Below are positions 62,279 to 64,000 of a stretch of DNA of 64,000 bases, piece by piece. Numbering within the stretch: position 1 is the stretch's first letter; every line of letters begins with the position of its first letter. The DNA comes from Rhodohalobacter sp. 614A (lineage in GTDB: Bacteria; Bacteroidota; Rhodothermia; Balneolales; Balneolaceae). The notes beneath the pieces were generated by a model that was not told the origin of the DNA, searched no databases, and was given only the letters and a program-made list of their open reading frames with translations. The translations under genes and the position numbers were made by a program. Location: contig NZ_JAKEDS010000004.1 of the NCBI RefSeq assembly GCF_021462415.1, forward strand, positions 62,001 to 126,000, in the 5' to 3' direction.

Positions 62279-64000
62279 TCATTCACTCCGCAAACTTTTT
62301 ACGGGATTCATAAGTGCTACTTTTATTAATTGAAAACTGATCGTTAAAAACGTAATCAGTAACAACCCAATCCCTGTTGCTGCAAATATTTGCCACGATA
62401 AATTCGTGCTATATTGGTAATTCTGTAACCATTGGTGCATCAGATAATAAGCAACCGGCGTAGCGATGAATAACGAAATAATTACCAGCATGATGAACTC
62501 GCCTGATAACAATCTCCAAAGAGCAAGGTTCGATGCGCCTAAAACTTTCCGCACACCGATCTCTTTTGTACGCTGTTCCGCAACGAAAGTGGTGAGTCCG
62601 AACAGTCCCAAACACGAAATAAAAATGGCTAATACGGCGAAAATCGTAGCAAGATTACCTAACCTCTTTTCGTCCGAAAATTTTTGGGCGTATTCAGTAT
62701 CCACAAATTGATACTCGAATGGCTGACCCGGACTGAACTCTTCAAATATTTTTTTTATAGTATCCAACGCTGTACCTGCACTAACCGATGGATTTAATCG
62801 GAGATTTACGATGGGAGGTACATTTCTGTTGAGGAAGTAAAAAGTGGGCCGGATCGATGCATAAGGTGATTCCATAATCATATCTTTCACAACTCCGATC
62901 ACCTTGAACGCCACCCCATCACTCCACCTGATGGTTTTTCCAACGGGATCTTCCAAGCCCATGTATTTCACCGCGGTTTCATTCAGAATAAACGCCGACG
63001 AATCTGATGGAAAATCTTTTGAAAAATCTCGTCCCTCTTTAATTTCCCAGCCAATGGTTTTTCCGTATTCATAAGAAACCCCACATGTAGGAAACATTAC
63101 GGTTTGATTGGCTTCTTTTCCCTCCCAATAAAAACCACCATTTGTCCGCCAAACCTGTGTGAGCGGATTGGCAGATTCCGCCATTTCCGTAATCGCTCCC
63201 GAATTTTTTAATGTATTTCGTACCGTATCAAAATGATTATGAATATCTGCTGAATGCATTGTAACCGATATCAATCCGGCATGATTGTAACCCAGCGGAC
63301 GATTTTCAGCGAATTGAATCTGGCGAAAAACAATGAGAGTAGCGATGATTAAAATCACAGAAACAGTGAACTGTACAACAACCAACAGCTTTCTCGGAAT
63401 TGAGGCGAATCGTCCTGTCCGAAAGCTCCCTTTTAATATTTTAACCGTATTAAGTTCTGATAAATAGAAAGATGGATAACTGCCTGCAATCAGCCCCAGG
63501 AACAAGGCAGATCCCACCATCATCAACCAAAAGAAAATATTGCTCCAGGGAACAGATAGTTGTTTATCTGCTAAACTGTTAAAAAATGGAAGAGATATCT
63601 CGGCAAATAAGAGTGATAAAATCAACGCGAGGAAAACAACCAGGAATGATTCAATTAAAAATTGATGAATCAATTGTGTTTTAAGAGATCCGATAGCCTT
63701 TCTAACTCCTACTTCCCTGGCTCGTCTTTCACTTTTAGCGGTAGACAAATTCATAAAATTGATGCACGCCAGTAACAGGATAAACACGCCAATCATCCCA
63801 AATAACCAAACAAATGTAATTCGTCCGCCGGTATTTATTCCTCCTTTAAATTCGGAATACAAATGCCATTTACTCATCGGTTGCAGAAAAAGCCGGGGGT
63901 TGCTGGATAATTGTTCTCTGCGAATATTGTTTGACTTGACATCCGCTATCTGTGATGAGACATTCGCCAAATCAACATTTTCGGCAAGCTGTACAAAAAC
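62279..64000 (-). CDS. ABC transporter permease, MacB/FtsX type (first of two), 5' end missing
   Basis: The open frame reaches the window edge (last codons read VFVQLAENVDLANVSSQ on the minus strand), so the true start is outside; the TTG at 63970 is not a start. The visible 573 residues include the first FtsX domain (ITFVWLFGMIGVFILLLACINFMNLSTAKSERRAREVGVRKAIGSLKTQLIHQF), a periplasmic domain and the last domain (TKEIGVRKVLGASNLALWRLLSGEF), ending NPVKSLRSE. Same family as the following permease, so the two probably work with the ATPase gene downstream as a heterodimer or as alternatives. Confidence 0.92.
   Translation of the reverse strand, partial: VFVQLAENVDLANVSSQIADVKSNNIRREQLSSNPRLFLQPMSKWHLYSEFKGGINTGGRITFVWLFGMIGVFILLLACINFMNLSTAKSERRAREVGVRKAIGSLKTQLIHQFLIESFLVVFLALILSLLFAEISLPFFNSLADKQLSVPWSNIFFWLMMVGSALFLGLIAGSYPSFYLSELNTVKILKGSFRTGRFASIPRKLLVVVQFTVSVILIIATLIVFRQIQFAENRPLGYNHAGLISVTMHSADIHNHFDTVRNTLKNSGAITEMAESANPLTQVWRTNGGFYWEGKEANQTVMFPTCGVSYEYGKTIGWEIKEGRDFSKDFPSDSSAFILNETAVKYMGLEDPVGKTIRWSDGVAFKVIGVVKDMIMESPYASIRPTFYFLNRNVPPIVNLRLNPSVSAGTALDTIKKIFEEFSPGQPFEYQFVDTEYAQKFSDEKRLGNLATIFAVLAIFISCLGLFGLTTFVAEQRTKEIGVRKVLGASNLALWRLLSGEFIMLVIISLFIATPVAYYLMHQWLQNYQYSTNLSWQIFAATGIGLLLITFLTISFQLIKVALMNPVKSLRSE

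Overview
The window looks like a piece of the main chromosome of a Gram-negative, aerobic bacterium of the Bacteroidota/Balneolota neighbourhood, most likely a marine or saline Balneolales-type organism. This is an inference from gene content: an outer membrane with OmpA, PorT-like barrels, TolC and LptE; an ATP synthase operon without atpD/atpC; a DUF3127 protein; tandem FKBP lipoproteins; large MacB/FtsX-type permeases; and a glucosylglycerate (compatible-solute) cassette. No rRNA gene is present to fix the taxonomy. Almost all of the DNA is coding. I see no prophage, CRISPR array or insertion sequence.

Layout. 1-2.6 kb: the start of a TrpB2-type tryptophan synthase beta gene, an SSB-tailed DUF3127 gene, and a PIN-toxin/antitoxin pair flanked by two direct copies of a ~190 bp interspersed repeat. 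2.6-11.6 kb: ABC-F ATPase, a Fic protein with a palindrome-rich leader, a DUF559 protein, outer-membrane proteins, and an operon recO-htrA-lipoprotein. 11.7-26.6 kb: an envelope and surface-polysaccharide region with glycosyltransferases, a flippase, an FkbM methyltransferase, an RND exporter, MlaC and TolC. In its middle lie two convergent gene pairs, each made of a small WP-motif membrane-anchored protein and an HTTM-like membrane protein. 26.7-35.3 kb: tRNA-Ser, the ATP synthase operon headed by an M23 peptidase and a bactofilin, then guaB.

35.4-45.3 kb: a small gene with strong operator-like repeats, an ftsX-like gene, an outer-membrane barrel, cinA, pgsA-pgpA, pyrE, FKBP isomerases and miaB. 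45.5-50.3 kb: an M20-like protein that has lost catalytic residues, translationally overlapped with gpgS, then a HAD hydrolase and a convergent GH13 phosphorylase. Together these can make and break down glucosylglycerate. 50.5-58.7 kb: a sigma-54 activator without a sensor domain coupled to lptE, an MBL hydrolase, a cysteine-free ribosomal protein L31, a SulP transporter and an intact secreted M20 peptidase. 58.8 kb to the end: an ABC exporter locus with one ATPase and two large permeases. The spacer between ATPase and permease appears to hold a second, decayed permease-end/ATPase-start junction.

The strongest candidates for something under-described are the paired WP-motif/HTTM modules (15.4-18.4 kb), the degenerate M20 protein fused into the glucosylglycerate operon (45.5-50.3 kb), the scar of a lost ABC gene pair (59.5-59.7 kb), and several two-helical-turn operator arrays in front of small genes (2.1, 4.6, 35.8 and 54.8 kb).
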